Assembly: GCF_000384295.1 (NCBI RefSeq)
Contig: NZ_KB913037.1
Location: forward strand, 8,650,699 to 8,714,698
Direction: 5' to 3'
DNA from: Amycolatopsis balhimycina FH 1894
GTDB lineage: Bacteria; Actinomycetota; Actinomycetes; Mycobacteriales; Pseudonocardiaceae
DNA: 64,000 nt
In this document: positions 52,533 to 61,163 of the stretch, in pieces
Position numbering within the stretch: position 1 is the first letter of the stretch
Layout: every line of letters begins with the position of its first letter
Made by a program: the position numbers and the translations under genes
Notes under the pieces: generated by a model
The model's input: the letters and a program-made list of their open reading frames with translations, nothing else
Told to the model about the DNA's origin: nothing
Database searches by the model: none

Positions 52533-52770
52533 GGCTCCTCGGTGTTGTTACCCATCCGGCCAAAAAGGAGGCCGACCCCCCAGCGGAACGTAACCGGAGG
52601 TGCGAAGTCATTCGGCCGTGACTGTGGTCGGAGTGGTAACCATCGGCACAGTAGCGGCAGGGACAGACTGTACGGCCGGGAGCCAACTGACGTACACGTT
52701 GCCGATGGCGGTGGCGTGGCGCCCGCCCGGAGACTCGGGGGGACGTTGCCGGAGTGAAGGAGTGCCTGCC

Positions 52771-54267
52771 GTGACCGACCGCATCAGCCACTGGATCGAC
52801 GGCAAGCCGTTCACCGGGACCGCCGAGCGTTCGGGCGAGGTGTTCGACCCCGCCACCGGGCAGGTCAGGGCGCACGTCGACTTCGCCGGGGACGCCGAGG
52901 TCGAGGCCGCCGTCGCCGCGGCCAAGGCGGCGCTTCCGGGGTGGCGCGGGACGTCGCTGGCCGGCCGGACGCGAGTGATGTTCGCCTTCCGCGAGCTGCT
53001 GTCCGCGCGCAAGCACGAGCTGGCGAAGATCATCACGAGCGAGCACGGCAAGGTCGAGTCCGACGCGGCCGGGGAGATCGCCCGCGCGATCGAGAACGTC
53101 GAGTACGCGTGCGGGGCCGCCCAGCTGCTCAAGGGCGGGTTCAGCGAGAACGCGTCCACCGGTGTCGACGTCTACTCGATCGCCCAGCCGCTCGGCGTGG
53201 TCGGCGTGATCTCGCCGTTCAACTTCCCGGCCATGGTGCCGCTGTGGTTCGTCCCCAACGCGCTGGCCTGCGGAAACACCGTCGTGCTCAAGCCCAGCGA
53301 GAAGGACCCGTCGGCCGCGGTGTTCATCGCCGAGCTGTTCGCCGAGGCCGGGCTGCCCGCGGGCGCGCTCAACGTGCTGCACGGCGACAAGGTGGCGGTC
53401 GACGGGCTCCTCGAACACGCCGACGTCAAGGCGATCTCGTTCGTGGGGTCGACGCCGATCGCGCGGTACGTCTACGAAACCGGCACCCGGTACGGCAAGC
53501 GCGTCCAGGCTCTCGGCGGCGCGAAGAACCACATGGTCGTGCTGCCGGACGCCGACCTCGACCTCGCCGCCGACGCCGCGGTGTCGGCCGGGTTCGGCTC
53601 GGCGGGGGAGCGGTGCATGGCGGTTTCGGTGGTCGTGGCGGTAGACCCGGTCGGCGATTCGCTCGTCGAGAAGATCGCCGAGCGGATCGCACGGCTGCGC
53701 GTCGGCGACGGCCGTGACCCCGAGTCCGAGATGGGACCGCTGGTCACCGCGGCCCACCACACCCGCGTGGAGTCCTATGTGGACGCCGGGGTGGCGTCGG
53801 GCGCGTCGCTCGTCGTGGACGGGCGGGGCATCGAGGTCTCCGATGCCTCCGACGGCTTCTGGCTCGGCCCGACGCTGTTCGACCACGTCCGCCCGGAGAT
53901 GTCGATCTACACCGACGAGATCTTCGGCCCGGTGCTCGCGGTCGTGCGCGCGACGTCGTACGACGACGCGCTGGCGCTGATCAACGCCAACCCCTACGGC
54001 AACGGCACGGCCATCTTCACCGGCGACGGCGCGGCCGCGCGGCGGTTCCAGAACGAGGTCGAGGTGGGCATGGTCGGCGTCAACGTCCCGATCCCCGTCC
54101 CGGTCGGCTACTACTCCTTCGGCGGCTGGAAGGACTCGTTGTTCGGCGACAGCCACGCGTACGGGCCGGAAGGCTTCCACTTCTTCACGCGCACGAAGGT
54201 GGTCACCTCCCGCTGGCCGGACCGCTCGCACGCCGGGGTCAACCTGGGCTTCCCCCGCAACTCCTGA
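52771..54267 (+). CDS. mmsA: CoA-acylating methylmalonate-semialdehyde dehydrogenase
   Basis: A 498-residue aldehyde dehydrogenase starting at GTG 52771 with AAGGAG nine bases upstream (GTG 52762 is also in frame). ISHWIDGKPFTGTAERSG, PFNFPAMVPLWFVPNALACGNT and LGGAKNHMVVLPDADLD are typical of MmsA/IolA. The catalytic Cys is in GERCMAVSV. It oxidises malonate or methylmalonate semialdehyde to acetyl- or propionyl-CoA. It would fit beta-alanine breakdown from the pyrimidine pathway, or valine catabolism. Confidence 0.93.
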   Translation: MTDRISHWIDGKPFTGTAERSGEVFDPATGQVRAHVDFAGDAEVEAAVAAAKAALPGWRGTSLAGRTRVMFAFRELLSARKHELAKIITSEHGKVESDAAGEIARAIENVEYACGAAQLLKGGFSENASTGVDVYSIAQPLGVVGVISPFNFPAMVPLWFVPNALACGNTVVLKPSEKDPSAAVFIAELFAEAGLPAGALNVLHGDKVAVDGLLEHADVKAISFVGSTPIARYVYETGTRYGKRVQALGGAKNHMVVLPDADLDLAADAAVSAGFGSAGERCMAVSVVVAVDPVGDSLVEKIAERIARLRVGDGRDPESEMGPLVTAAHHTRVESYVDAGVASGASLVVDGRGIEVSDASDGFWLGPTLFDHVRPEMSIYTDEIFGPVLAVVRATSYDDALALINANPYGNGTAIFTGDGAAARRFQNEVEVGMVGVNVPIPVPVGYYSFGGWKDSLFGDSHAYGPEGFHFFTRTKVVTSRWPDRSHAGVNLGFPRNS

Positions 54268-54274
54268 CGCAAGT

Positions 54275-54325
54275 CCGTGAATGGCACATTGAGGGACTCT
54301 AAGTCCCTGAATGTGCCATTCACGG
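54275..54325. repeat. Diverged palindromic hairpin, same layout as the TGAATGACTCATTCA family
   Basis: A 24-bp stem with one mismatch (54275-54298 with 54302-54325) and a 3-base loop. Arms contain GTGAATGGCACATT...AGGGACT. The plan (TGAATG-N3-CATT-x-AGG then a loop) matches copies 1-3, but the three central bases are different. It lies between the convergent mmsA and membrane-protein genes. Confidence 0.8.
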
Positions 54326-54328
54326 CTT

Positions 54329-54835
54329 TCAGGCGGGGAGGACGTTGATCAGGAGCTTGCTGCGGGGAGTCATCAGCACGGTGTTGTTGCGTTCGGGCTG
54401 GATGCGCTCGCGCAGGTGCATGAGCTGGTAGACCCGGAACTCCTTGCCGCCCGCCTTGAGGAAGTACTGCTCGTTGGCGCCCCGGCTGAGGCGCGTGTAC
54501 AGCATGATCGGGTAGTCCCGGTCGGGCCGGGCGCGCCCGAAGTCGTGCGTCCAGCCGGTGACCGCGACCAGCTGGCCGTCGCGGACGTCCGCGAGCCGCC
54601 GCCCGCTGACGAACGCGAACCACACCACCAGCGCCAGGATCGGGACCATCGGGCCGAGCGCGCCGGCCGTCCCGGCCGGCGCGGCGACCGGGATGACCAC
54701 CAGGACCACGATCCCGGCGACCACCAGGAGCGCGGGCAGCCAGAAATTGAGGTCGAGCACCAGTTTGCGCTGGGAGGGGTGGAGCCGGCCCTGCTTGTTG
54801 GCCAGCTCCACCTCGGCCTGCTCGGCGACGCTCAT
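54329..54835 (-). CDS. Two-helix membrane protein of the T7SS-associated cassette
   Basis: A 168-residue protein with two membrane helices (LPALLVVAGIVVLVVIPVAAP and LGPMVPILALVVWFAFV). A cytoplasmic or exposed beta-rich tail (TGWTHDFGRARPDRDYPIMLYTRLSRGANEQYFLKAGGKEFRVY) follows. I do not recognise a named domain. Its ATG overlaps the preceding gene stop. It is last in a four-gene unit with an EspC-like protein and may anchor or accompany secretion of the large protein upstream (inference). Confidence 0.75.
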   Translation of the reverse strand: MSVAEQAEVELANKQGRLHPSQRKLVLDLNFWLPALLVVAGIVVLVVIPVAAPAGTAGALGPMVPILALVVWFAFVSGRRLADVRDGQLVAVTGWTHDFGRARPDRDYPIMLYTRLSRGANEQYFLKAGGKEFRVYQLMHLRERIQPERNNTVLMTPRSKLLINVLPA

Positions 54836-56094
54836 TCGCCGGTCCCTTCAGCGGCCGGGGCGCCACTGGGCTCGCCCTCGCCCTCGGGGTGCTCTTTCTC
54901 GTACGCCTCCCGGGTTTCGTGGTAGCGGTCGAACTGCTCGTTCTCCTGCCGGCGGGCCTCCGTGGCGGCACCGACGCTGTCCGCCGTGTTCCACTTCGGC
55001 ACCTCGCCATGGCCTTCGCGCCACGCCTTCTGGCTGAGGAAGCCGCGGCCGTCTTCGGAGTACTTGTCGCCGAGACCCTCCACCTTCTCGCGGCCGGGCA
55101 CCTTCTCCTCCGCGCCCTTGGTCCAGCGGTCGGCCTTCGCGGCGACCGACTCGTCGACGTGGGACATCCCGTGTGCGCGGGCCGCGTCCTTGAGGTCGTT
55201 CGCCTTGCGCTCGATCTTCGCGGCGGTCTCGACGCTCTGGTCCACGATCCGGTCGGCGCTCTTCCCGGCCTTCTTCAGCGCGTTCGCCGCCCCTTCGAGC
55301 GCCGCCTTCGACTTGCCCGCGCCCTTCGCCAGGCTCTCCAGCTTCTCGACGATCTTCGCGATCCGCGTGCTGATCTTCTCCGCGAGCACCCCGCCCTCGA
55401 TCACCGTGTCGGCGATGAACGCGGCGATCGTGCCGCCGAAGGTGCACCACGACGCGGCGAGCGCGGCCAGCGCCTTGATGATCAGCTCGCCGACGAACGA
55501 CGAGATCATGTCGCGGATCAGCCCGCGCTCGGTCCCGACCAGAGCGGCGCCGATGTTCATCGCGGTCGACGCGCCTTCGGCGTGCGACGCGGCCCCGCGC
55601 AGGACGCCGACGTAGCTTTCGGCCGTCTTCTGGTACGCCTCCGCCGACCCGCAGTCGCTGAACGACTCCTGGACCTTCTTGGCCTTCTGCTCGTAGCTCT
55701 CGGCCGTCTCGGTGAGCTGCTTGGCGATGTTCGTCCAGGTCACCGCCTTGGCCGTGATGGCCTCGGGCTTGCCCGCCAGCTTGTCGAGGCCGTCCTTGAG
55801 GAAGCTGATGTGCTCGATCAGCCAGCCGACGCCGGCGCTCGCCAGGGTGCCCAGCGGGTCCATCGCCGCGCCGAGCAGGTCGAGGGCGTCGGTGCCGACG
55901 TCCATGGCGAGGTTGCCCCAGTCGCCGTTGCGGGCGTCGGTGAGCGTCGACGCGGCGTCGTTGAAGATGCCCGCGCCGCCGGTCTGCGCGTTGAGGTTGT
56001 CCAGCTCGCCCTTCGAGCCGTCGCCCATCCCGCTCCAGAAGCCGCCCGGCGACTCGGCCGTCGCGACCAGCGGGTTCTCCTGCGTCTCGGTCAT
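54832..56094 (-). CDS. Large WXG/EspB-like candidate type VII secretion substrate
   Basis: A 420-residue protein. The N-terminal 100 residues are Gly/Ala/Leu-rich with TDALDLLGAAMDPLGTLASAGVGWLIEHISFLKDGLDKLAG. A helical region resembling WXG100/LXG repeats (TWTNIAKQLTETAESYEQKAKKVQESF) follows, then a hydrophobic stretch (IIKALAALAASWCTFGGTIAAFIADTVI). A long Lys/Glu-rich coiled-coil tail ends the protein. No known toxin domain is seen. It overlaps both neighbours by four bases. A secreted or surface role is inferred from the cassette. Confidence 0.7.
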   Translation of the reverse strand: MTETQENPLVATAESPGGFWSGMGDGSKGELDNLNAQTGGAGIFNDAASTLTDARNGDWGNLAMDVGTDALDLLGAAMDPLGTLASAGVGWLIEHISFLKDGLDKLAGKPEAITAKAVTWTNIAKQLTETAESYEQKAKKVQESFSDCGSAEAYQKTAESYVGVLRGAASHAEGASTAMNIGAALVGTERGLIRDMISSFVGELIIKALAALAASWCTFGGTIAAFIADTVIEGGVLAEKISTRIAKIVEKLESLAKGAGKSKAALEGAANALKKAGKSADRIVDQSVETAAKIERKANDLKDAARAHGMSHVDESVAAKADRWTKGAEEKVPGREKVEGLGDKYSEDGRGFLSQKAWREGHGEVPKWNTADSVGAATEARRQENEQFDRYHETREAYEKEHPEGEGEPSGAPAAEGTGE

Positions 56095-56411
56095 GCCGGC
56101 AGCTCCTTGCCGATGCCCTCGATCAGGGACTTCGTGTTCTGCTCGTGCTCGTGGAACGCCGTGTGCGCGGTCTTCACCCGGTCCGCGACGTCGTGACCGG
56201 CCTCGACGGCCGCGGCGAGGAAGCTGTCGGCCGTGGTCAACCAGATCTGGATCGGGATCGCGAAGACCTGCCCGACCAGCCCGAACGCGTCGAAGTCGAG
56301 GGCCTGCGCGGTGCCCGCCGCGTCGAGGGCCTGCTGGACCTTGTCCGCGATCTCCCGGATTTCGTCCTCGTGGCCGCCGAGGGCGTCGAGGTCGAGCTTC
56401 ATCGCCATCAC
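56091..56411 (-). CDS. EspC-like ESX secretion-associated protein (DUF2580 type)
   Basis: A 106-residue helical protein starting at ATG 56411 (or ATG 56408). LDLDALGGHEDEIREIADKVQQALDAAG and VGQVFAIPIQIWLTTADSFLAAAVEAGHDVADRVKTAH form a helix-turn-helix pair like ESX WXG100/EspC proteins. It lacks a plain WXG but has an IW near residue 57. It is probably a heterodimer partner or co-secreted factor for the adjacent 420-residue protein. Confidence 0.78.
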   Translation of the reverse strand: MMAMKLDLDALGGHEDEIREIADKVQQALDAAGTAQALDFDAFGLVGQVFAIPIQIWLTTADSFLAAAVEAGHDVADRVKTAHTAFHEHEQNTKSLIEGIGKELPA

Positions 56412-56929
56412 AGCCCCCGGCGCAGGATCGGGCCGCCGAAGTCCTCGTCGTCGTCCGGGCGCGGCCGGGCGGGCCGGGCGGGCGGCGGGGGAGTTTTCGA
56501 CGGCGGCGGGGTTTCCCGCTGAGTCTCGGTGAATTCCCAGCGCGGCGGCGCCGGTTGCTCTTCCGGCAGTTCGGGCGCCGGAATCTGTTCCTGAAGGAAT
56601 TTCATGGCGTCGCTGTCCGGACCGATCACGGGGGCCATGACGGTGGCCAGCTGCTGGGCCGCCTGCACCTGAGCCCGCTTCGCGGTGGCCACCACACTGG
56701 CCGCCAGCCGGGCGCGCGGCAGCTCGTCCGCGCGCGGGCCGAAGGCGAGTTCCTGCAGCGCACCGCTGGTGTTGACGGTCACCGTGACGGCGCCGTCCGG
56801 GCTCGTGGCGGTCGCGGCGATGCGTTCGAGCTGAGCCTTCGCCTCAGCCGCGCGCCGGGCGATTTCGGGCATTCCGGCCGAAGCGGGTTCAATTCGGTTC
56901 ACGGCGACCTCGGGAGTCGGGAAGGGCAT
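56408..56929 (-). CDS. YbaB/EbfC family DNA-binding-like protein
   Basis: A 173-residue protein starting at ATG 56929 (an upstream ATG at 57010 would add 27 residues). RRAAEAKAQLERIAATATSPDGAVTVTVNTSGALQELAFGP is the YbaB core, followed by an RLAASVVATAKRAQVQAAQQLATVM helix. The last 70 residues are a Pro-rich, acidic linker. YbaB-like genes often open T7SS-associated cassettes in actinomycetes. The role there is not known. Confidence 0.82.
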   Translation of the reverse strand: MPFPTPEVAVNRIEPASAGMPEIARRAAEAKAQLERIAATATSPDGAVTVTVNTSGALQELAFGPRADELPRARLAASVVATAKRAQVQAAQQLATVMAPVIGPDSDAMKFLQEQIPAPELPEEQPAPPRWEFTETQRETPPPSKTPPPPARPARPRPDDDEDFGGPILRRGL

Positions 56930-57111
56930 ACGGATCAGAGGCAGCAAACCGCTTTTCGGTTCCCCTATCAACCCGGGAATTCTCCGCCAGAACCGCCCAT
57001 GGGAATTCATTTGCCCGGCCTTTACCCGCCGTCCGCGGACGGCGTTGAGCGCGACCGGCTCAGGCTTACGTAAACTCGGGATGGGCAGCGAGCGAGGTAG
57101 GTGGTGAACCG

Positions 57112-58137
57112 GTGGCCAACGCGGAGGAACGCCGCTTCGACGTGCTGCGCGCGATCGTGGCCGACTACGTGTCCAACCAGGAACCGGTCGGGTCCAAGGC
57201 GATCGTCGAGCGGCACAACCTGGGTGTGTCGAGCGCCACGGTGCGCAACGACATGGCGACGCTCGAGGAAGAGGGATACATCACGCAGCCGCACACCAGC
57301 GCCGGCCGCGTCCCGACCGACAAGGGCTACCGCCTCTTCGTCGACCGGCTGTCGGAGATCAAGCCGCTGTCGGCGGCCGAGCGCCGCGCCATCACCACGT
57401 TCCTCGACAGCGGCACCGACCTCGACGACGTCCTCCGCCGCTCGGTCCGGCTGCTCGCGCAGCTGACCCGGCAGGTCGCCGTCGTGCAGTACCCGATGCT
57501 GACCAACGCGAAGGTCCGGCACCTCGAAGTGGTGCCGCTCACCCCGGCCCGGCTGATGCTGGTGCTGATCGCCGACAACGGGCGCGTCGACCAGCGCACG
57601 GTCGACCTCGGTGACGTCGTCACCGAGGAGGACGTGGCCCGGCTCCGGGCCGTGCTCAACGACGCCATGGCCGGACGGCGGCTCAACGACGCCGCGGCGC
57701 GCGTCGCCGAGCTGCCCGACAAGTCGCCCGGCGAGCTGCGGGACGCGCTCATCCGCGTCACCACGGTGCTGGTCGAGTCGCTGGCCGAGCACCCGGAAGA
57801 ACGCCTGGTGCTCGGCGGTACCGCCAACCTCACCCGCAACGTCGCCGACTTCCCGGGCTCGCTGCGCCAGGTCCTCGAGGCGCTCGAGGAACAGGTCGTC
57901 GTGCTCAAGCTGCTGGCCGCCGCGCGCAACCCCGGTGCGATCACGGTCCGCATCGGTGAGGAAAATGAAGACGAGCAGATGCGCAGCACCTCGGTCGTCT
58001 CGATCGGCTACGGCCGCGACGACCTGGTGCTCGGCGGCATGGGGGTGGTCGGCCCGACCCGGATGGACTACCCCGGCACGATCGCCGCGGTGCGCGCGGT
58101 CGCCAACTACGTGGGGCAGATCCTGGCCGGCCGCTGA
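57112..58137 (+). CDS. hrcA: Heat-inducible transcription repressor HrcA
   Basis: A 341-residue repressor starting at GTG 57112. The winged-helix part is [43 protein letters not shown] followed by [24 protein letters not shown]. The dimerisation and GAF-like domain ends with [27 protein letters not shown], which is canonical. HrcA binds CIRCE boxes of chaperone operons. No CIRCE box is visible upstream of hrcA or dnaJ here. It is the first gene of hrcA-dnaJ-rsmE. Confidence 0.97.
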   Translation: MANAEERRFDVLRAIVADYVSNQEPVGSKAIVERHNLGVSSATVRNDMATLEEEGYITQPHTSAGRVPTDKGYRLFVDRLSEIKPLSAAERRAITTFLDSGTDLDDVLRRSVRLLAQLTRQVAVVQYPMLTNAKVRHLEVVPLTPARLMLVLIADNGRVDQRTVDLGDVVTEEDVARLRAVLNDAMAGRRLNDAAARVAELPDKSPGELRDALIRVTTVLVESLAEHPEERLVLGGTANLTRNVADFPGSLRQVLEALEEQVVVLKLLAAARNPGAITVRIGEENEDEQMRSTSVVSIGYGRDDLVLGGMGVVGPTRMDYPGTIAAVRAVANYVGQILAGR

Positions 58138-58168
58138 GCCGGGCAGAGCAGAAGGAGAAGCAGAGACG

Positions 58169-59338
58169 GTGGCGAGGGACTACTACGGCATCCTCGGGGT
58201 GGCCAAGAACGCGAGCGATCAGGAGATCAAGCGCGCGTACCGGAAGCTGGCCCGGGAGCTGCACCCCGACGTCAACCCGTCGGAAGACGCGCAGCACAAG
58301 TTCGGCGAGGTCACGACGGCCTACGAGGTGCTGTCCGACCCGCAGAAGCGCAAGATCGTCGACCTCGGCGGTGACCCGATGGACGGCGGCGGGCGCGGCG
58401 GCGGGGGCGGCGACCCGTTCGCCGGCTTCGGCGGCCTCGGCGACATCATGGACGCCTTCTTCGGCGCCGCCGGCGGCGCGGGCGGCGGCCGTGGCCGTGG
58501 CCCCCGCAGCCGCGTCCAGCCCGGTTCCGACGCCCTCATCCGGCTCGGCCTCACCCTCGAGGAGTGCGCCACCGGAGTCGACAAGGAGATCGTGGTCGAC
58601 ACCGCGATCGTCTGCGACCTCTGCCGCGGCGCCGGCACCAGCGAGGGCACCTCGGTCAAGACGTGTGACACCTGCGGCGGCGCCGGCGAGGTCCAGTCCG
58701 TCCAGCGGTCCTTCCTCGGCCAGGTCGTCACCGCCCGCCCCTGCCCGGTCTGCCGCGGCTTCGGCGAGGTCATCCCCGACCCCTGCCGCCAGTGCGGCGG
58801 CGACGGCCGCATCCGCGCCCGCCGCAACGTCACCGCCAAGATCCCGCCGGGCGTCGGTGACGGCATGCGCATCCGCCTCTCCGGCCAGGGCGAGGTCGGC
58901 CCCGGCGGCGGCCCGGCAGGCGACCTCTACGTCGAGATCGACGAGACCCCGCACGAAGTCTTCATCCGGCAGGGCCACGACTTGCACTGCAACTTCCGCA
59001 TCCCGATGACCACCGCCGCCCTCGGCGCCACGGTGCCCATCTCGACCCTCGTCGACGGCGACTACCAGCTCGACATCGAACCCGGCACCCAGCCCAACGC
59101 CGAGCTCGTCCTCACCGGCAAGGGCATGCCCCGGCTGCGGTCCTCGGGCCGCGTCGACGGCCGCGGCGACCTCCACGTCCACATCGACGTCGTCGTCCCC
59201 ACCAAGCTCGACGACGCCCAGCGCGAGCTCCTCGTCGACCTCGCCCAGCAGCGCGGCGAGGAAGTCCCCACCCTGGCGTCCAACGGCAGCAAACACGGCG
59301 GGCTGTTCGGCAAGCTCCGCGCCAAGAACCACCGCTGA
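58169..59338 (+). CDS. dnaJ: Chaperone DnaJ (type I, DnaJ2-like)
   Basis: A 389-residue co-chaperone starting at GTG 58169 behind AAGGAGAAG. The J domain carries HPD in [12 protein letters not shown] Gly-rich region follows. The zinc domain has four Cys repeats ([32 protein letters not shown]), and the substrate-binding C-terminal domains complete the type I layout. With DnaK it prevents aggregation. Its neighbours (hrcA and rsmE) are those of M. tuberculosis dnaJ2. Confidence 0.97.
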   Translation: MARDYYGILGVAKNASDQEIKRAYRKLARELHPDVNPSEDAQHKFGEVTTAYEVLSDPQKRKIVDLGGDPMDGGGRGGGGGDPFAGFGGLGDIMDAFFGAAGGAGGGRGRGPRSRVQPGSDALIRLGLTLEECATGVDKEIVVDTAIVCDLCRGAGTSEGTSVKTCDTCGGAGEVQSVQRSFLGQVVTARPCPVCRGFGEVIPDPCRQCGGDGRIRARRNVTAKIPPGVGDGMRIRLSGQGEVGPGGGPAGDLYVEIDETPHEVFIRQGHDLHCNFRIPMTTAALGATVPISTLVDGDYQLDIEPGTQPNAELVLTGKGMPRLRSSGRVDGRGDLHVHIDVVVPTKLDDAQRELLVDLAQQRGEEVPTLASNGSKHGGLFGKLRAKNHR

Positions 59339-59341
59339 GCC

Positions 59342-60094
59342 GTGCCCGACACCACCCTGCCGGTCTTCCTCGCCGCCACGGTCCCCGCCTCCGGGCGGAC
59401 GACCCTCGACGGCGAGGAAGCCCGGCACGCGGCCACCGTCCGCCGCCTCCGCGCGGGCGAGCGGCTGGTCCTCTCCGACGGCGCCGGCACCATGGCCCGC
59501 TGCGTCGTCGACGCCGTCCAAGCCGGCCGCGACCCCCTCCTGACCCTCACGGTCGAGGAACACTGGACGGAAGAGCCACCGGCCCTGCGCGTCCTCGTCG
59601 CCCAGGCCCTGGCCAAGGGCGACCGCGGCGAACTCGCCGTCGAACTCGCCACCGAAGCCGGCGTCGACACCATCGTCCCCTGGCGCGCCACCCGCAGCGT
59701 CGCCAAATGGGAAGACGGCACCCGCGGCGAAAAAGCCCTCGCCCGCTGGCGCGCAACCGCCCGCGCCGCCGCCAAACAAGCCCGCCGCGCCCACGTCCCC
59801 GACGTCACCGAACCCGTCACCACCGGCGAACTCGCCGAACTCGTGGCCACGACGTCACTGGCGATCGTGCTGGAATCCGACACCCCCGACCGGCTCACCG
59901 ACCTGCCCCTGCCCGGCACCGGCGACATCCTCCTCGTCGTCGGCCCCGAAGGCGGCATCACCGACGACGAACTCGCGACACTGCGCCAAGCCGGCGCCAG
60001 AGCCGTCCGCCTGGGCACGACCGTCCTCCGCACCTCCACAGCCGCCGCCGTCGCCCTCGGCGCACTCGGCGCCCTCACCAGCCGCTGGCACTGA
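59342..60094 (+). CDS. rsmE: 16S rRNA (uracil-1498-N3)-methyltransferase
   Basis: A 250-residue SPOUT-class methyltransferase starting at GTG 59342, three bases after dnaJ. An N-terminal PUA-like domain (EARHAATVRRLRAGERLVLSDGAG) precedes the trefoil knot. VVGPEGGITDDEL and RLGTTVLRTSTAAAVALG are the diagnostic SAM-binding knot motifs. It methylates N3 of U1498 in the 30S decoding site. The 3' side is followed by 620 bp without a gene. Confidence 0.96.
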   Translation: MPDTTLPVFLAATVPASGRTTLDGEEARHAATVRRLRAGERLVLSDGAGTMARCVVDAVQAGRDPLLTLTVEEHWTEEPPALRVLVAQALAKGDRGELAVELATEAGVDTIVPWRATRSVAKWEDGTRGEKALARWRATARAAAKQARRAHVPDVTEPVTTGELAELVATTSLAIVLESDTPDRLTDLPLPGTGDILLVVGPEGGITDDELATLRQAGARAVRLGTTVLRTSTAAAVALGALGALTSRWH

Positions 60095-60714
60095 GAGATC
60101 AACCGAAAAAATTGCCCGATTTTGCGCCCAGTTATGGCGCGATCACGCTCCGACCCGTTACTCTCGTTTATTAACGCGCCACGCACCGTTTCGGCGCGCC
60201 ACTGGGAAGAACACGGACCCCGCCGGGCACCTCCCCCCTCGGTCCGGCGGTAGCCGCGGCAGCGGTAGATCGACCCCCAGGGTCTACCGCTCCCGCGGCG
60301 TCTTAGTCGCTTCGCTCCTCTCAGACGCCGCTGAGCGTTCGATGTGTCTTCTGGGGGTCAAACCCCCAGACCCCCAGCCGGGGCAAGCCCCGGACCCCCG
60401 CGAGTCTCGTTGTGGTTGCGTTGGTCTGGGCGGGTTGCCTTGCTCGGTGGCTTTCGGCCCCTCGCTCCGCGTTGTCGTCTTCTCGCCCCTTGGGGGCCTT
60501 ACGGTGTGAACGGCACGCTGAAGCGTGACCTGCGCACCGCCCAGACCTCCCCCGCCGCCCCGATACGAAGCCAGAACACGGACGGTAGTGCCGGGTCAAG
60601 GCACGCTTTCCCGCCTTGACGCGGTACTGCCGTCCGTAGTCACAATCCGGCTTCGGGGTGGTGGGTATCCGAGCTGTTGCCCCTTCGTGCACCTGAGTCG
60701 ATAGGGTTCCGGGC
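60095..60714. other. 620-bp gap with four hairpins, no gene recognised
   Basis: Downstream of rsmE is an AT-richer stretch (60095-60180). A long hairpin at 60253-60299 follows (16 pairs with one C-C mismatch, GCCGCGG/CCGCGGC and AGCGGTAGA/TCTACCGCT). Next come TCTGGGGGT/ACCCCCAGA (60350-60370) and CCGGGGC/GCCCCGG (60378-60393). A large imperfect stem lies at 60579-60602 with 60613-60636 (21 of 24). No tRNA or convincing reading frame is seen. It contains the rsmE terminator and the promoter of the HIT-phoH operon. Confidence 0.75.
60253..60299. terminator. Probable rsmE terminator hairpin
   Basis: A stem of GCCGCGG-x-AGCGGTAGA (60253-60269) with TCTACCGCT-x-CCGCGGC (60283-60299) encloses a 13-base loop, with a single C-C mismatch. 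It is the strongest hairpin after the rsmE stop at 60094, though 158 bases away. Confidence 0.5.
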
Positions 60715-61077
60715 ATGTCCGAGGATGAGACTCTTTTCGAACGGATCATCGGTGGGGAGATCCCCGCCGATGTCGTCTATCAGGACGAGACCACCTTCGC
60801 CTTCCGGGACATTCGGCCGCAGGCCCGGGTCCATGTGCTCGTCGTGCCCAAGAAGCGGTACCGGAACCTCGGGGAGCTTGCTGCTGCCGACCCTCAGCTG
60901 CTTGCCGATGTCGCGCTGAGTGCTCGTCGCGTCGCCGAGCTCGAGGGGATCCTCGAGAGTGGGTACCGGGTCGTCTTCAACACCGATCAGGACGCCGGGC
61001 AGACCGTCTTCCACGTTCACGCCCACGTTCTCGGCGGGGAGCCCTTGGGGCTGTTCGGGGCTCCCGGGCAGGACTAG
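60715..61077 (+). CDS. HIT (histidine triad) nucleotide-binding protein
   Basis: A 120-residue protein starting at ATG 60715. FERIIGGEIPADVVYQDETTFAFRDIRPQARVHVLVVPKK and the triad VFHVHAHVLGGEPL are typical of the HinT branch, which hydrolyses nucleoside phosphoramidates with the middle His as nucleophile. It lies upstream of phoH, close to the mycobacterial gene order. Length is normal for the family. Confidence 0.95.
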   Translation: MSEDETLFERIIGGEIPADVVYQDETTFAFRDIRPQARVHVLVVPKKRYRNLGELAAADPQLLADVALSARRVAELEGILESGYRVVFNTDQDAGQTVFHVHAHVLGGEPLGLFGAPGQD

Positions 61078-61163
61078 GGAAACCGGCCTGCGTCTTGTCG
61101 GTGGGTGCCAGTAGCATCGGTGGAGTCCGTAGTCCCTCACCGAGAAAGCAGGCCTGAGGCCAC

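Noticed and set aside
50857..54231. 1124-codon open frame on the minus strand
   Set aside because: It is antisense to mmsA and in another frame of the PucR gene. Composition is that of a shadow frame, with no domain.
57012..57111. CIRCE box upstream of hrcA
   Set aside because: No TTAGCACTC-N9-GAGTGCTAA inverted repeat is visible before hrcA or dnaJ.
60095..60714. tRNA or rRNA gene in the gap before the HIT gene
   Set aside because: The hairpins do not form a cloverleaf, and no T-loop (GTTCRANNC) or acceptor stem is found in proper spacing.
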